Positions 63,438-64,000 of a stretch of 64,000 nucleotides of DNA are shown one piece after another. Below the pieces are notes generated by a model. The model did no database searches. It was not told where the DNA came from and worked only from the letters and a program-made list of their open reading frames with translations. The stretch is taken from positions 1 to 64,000 of the forward strand of contig NZ_MEFG01000019.1 of the NCBI RefSeq assembly GCF_001724715.1, written 5' to 3'. A program made the position numbers and the translations under genes. This DNA comes from Sphingomonas sp. SCN 67-18 (GTDB lineage: Bacteria > Pseudomonadota > Alphaproteobacteria > Sphingomonadales > Sphingomonadaceae). Position 1 is the stretch's first letter; every line of letters starts with the position of its first letter.

Positions 63438-64000
63438 GTGATCCTCGTCGCCAGCTATAATATGCGCAAGGCCATCGGCACCGACCGGCGCAGGAAACCG
63501 GAACGGGTGCTGGACGTGCTGGCGGAGATCGATGCCGACGTCGTGGCGCTGCAGGAGGCGGACCGGCGTTTCGGCGCGCGGGCCAGCGCCCTGCCGCATC
63601 ATCTGATCGACGAGCACAGCGCCTACAAGCCGGTTCCGTTCGCCATGCGCGCGGGCAGCATCGGCTGGCACGGCAATGCCATATTGGTGCGTAAGGACAT
63701 CGAGATCACCCATTGCGAGGCGCTGCACATCCCGGCGCTGGAGCCGCGCGGCGCGGTGGTGGCGGATATCCGCGCCAAGGGCGTCGCCATGCGGATCGTC
63801 GGGATGCACCTGGACCTGTCCGGCCTGTGGCGGCGACGGCAATCCCACGCCATCCTCAACTATCTGGCCCAGCGTGACACGCAACTGCCCACAGTGCTCA
63901 TGGGCGACCTCAACGAATGGAGCGCCGCCAGCGGCTGCCTGCGCGATTTCGCCCGCGATTTCACCTTCGCCCATTGCGGGCGCAGCTTCCATTCGCGCCG
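63438..64000 (+). CDS. Endonuclease/exonuclease/phosphatase-family protein, 3'-truncated by the window edge
   Basis: The GTG start at 63438 (AAGGAAG about 4-5 bases upstream) opens a frame that runs beyond the right edge; 187 complete codons are visible. EEP-fold motifs are present: the first strand VILVASYNMRKAIG with the metal-adjacent Asn, LQEADRRFG with the catalytic Glu, IVGMHLDLSG, and MGDLNEW with the Asp/Asn pair. Family members are Mg-dependent phosphodiesterases acting on DNA, phospholipids or small substrates; the group without a signal peptide in sphingomonads is uncharacterised. Divergent from radA. Confidence 0.85.
   Translation, partial: MILVASYNMRKAIGTDRRRKPERVLDVLAEIDADVVALQEADRRFGARASALPHHLIDEHSAYKPVPFAMRAGSIGWHGNAILVRKDIEITHCEALHIPALEPRGAVVADIRAKGVAMRIVGMHLDLSGLWRRRQSHAILNYLAQRDTQLPTVLMGDLNEWSAASGCLRDFARDFTFAHCGRSFHSR

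Overview
The window (about 65% G+C, dense, many ATGA-type overlaps) reads as a chromosomal segment of an alphaproteobacterium. Sphingomonadales is most likely. I base that on remembered gene neighbourhoods and protein styles (COQ10-lipA, mreBCD-mrdA-rodA, xerD between accA and aroK, a large TonB-dependent receptor, Flp pilins), not on a search.

Layout. 1-25.6 kb is mostly housekeeping: ubiquinone-binding protein fragment, lipA, beta-carbonic anhydrase, DoxX, NYN nuclease-like protein, ettA, M28 peptidase, two tRNAs, an unusual histidine kinase, an Lrp regulator, yaaA, gyrA, a D-cysteine desulfhydrase-like enzyme, leuA with a leucine-rich leader peptide, mutL, and the rod-shape operon mreBCD-mrdA-rodA. 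tRNA-Lys(CTT) follows. 25.75-26.3 kb holds only debris: a tRNA-like remnant and a frameshifted gene fragment.

26.3-48.2 kb is an accessory catabolic cluster and is the most interesting part. An operon on the minus strand carries a fumarylacetoacetase-family hydrolase, an MFS transporter and a gentisate-dioxygenase-like bicupin. Two mirrored units of exported beta-propeller protein plus exported DUF1080 (3-keto-disaccharide hydrolase family) proteins converge on a terminator at 34.9 kb; one of the four DUF1080 copies is frameshifted. A sigma-54 activator (38.0-39.8 kb) has an N-terminal TIM barrel homologous to the phosphoenolpyruvate-hydrolase-family enzyme encoded 1.5 kb downstream. It is followed by an operon of Tm-1-like (UPF0261) protein, that enzyme, and an exported ThuA-cupin fusion. 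A TonB receptor, a DUF1097 membrane protein and two c-type cytochromes complete the cluster.

Four -24/-12 promoters fit the sigma-54 pattern. Three of them have a GTNAC-N4-GTNAC-like inverted repeat 54-55 bp upstream of the -24 element, and the fourth has a degenerate version at 58 bp. This suggests one activator controls the whole cluster. My working model, which is inference, is uptake and periplasmic oxidation/cleavage of a glycoside whose aromatic aglycone enters a gentisate-type ring-cleavage route.

48.2-64 kb returns to core genes: ilvE, a cyclophilin, a glycosyltransferase/metallophosphoesterase pair, mutT, two Flp pilins, accA, xerD with two exported or membrane partners, aroK-aroB, and the operon radA-cvpA-scaffold protein-Kef antiporter-DUF423. 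An endonuclease/exonuclease/phosphatase-family gene is cut by the right edge.
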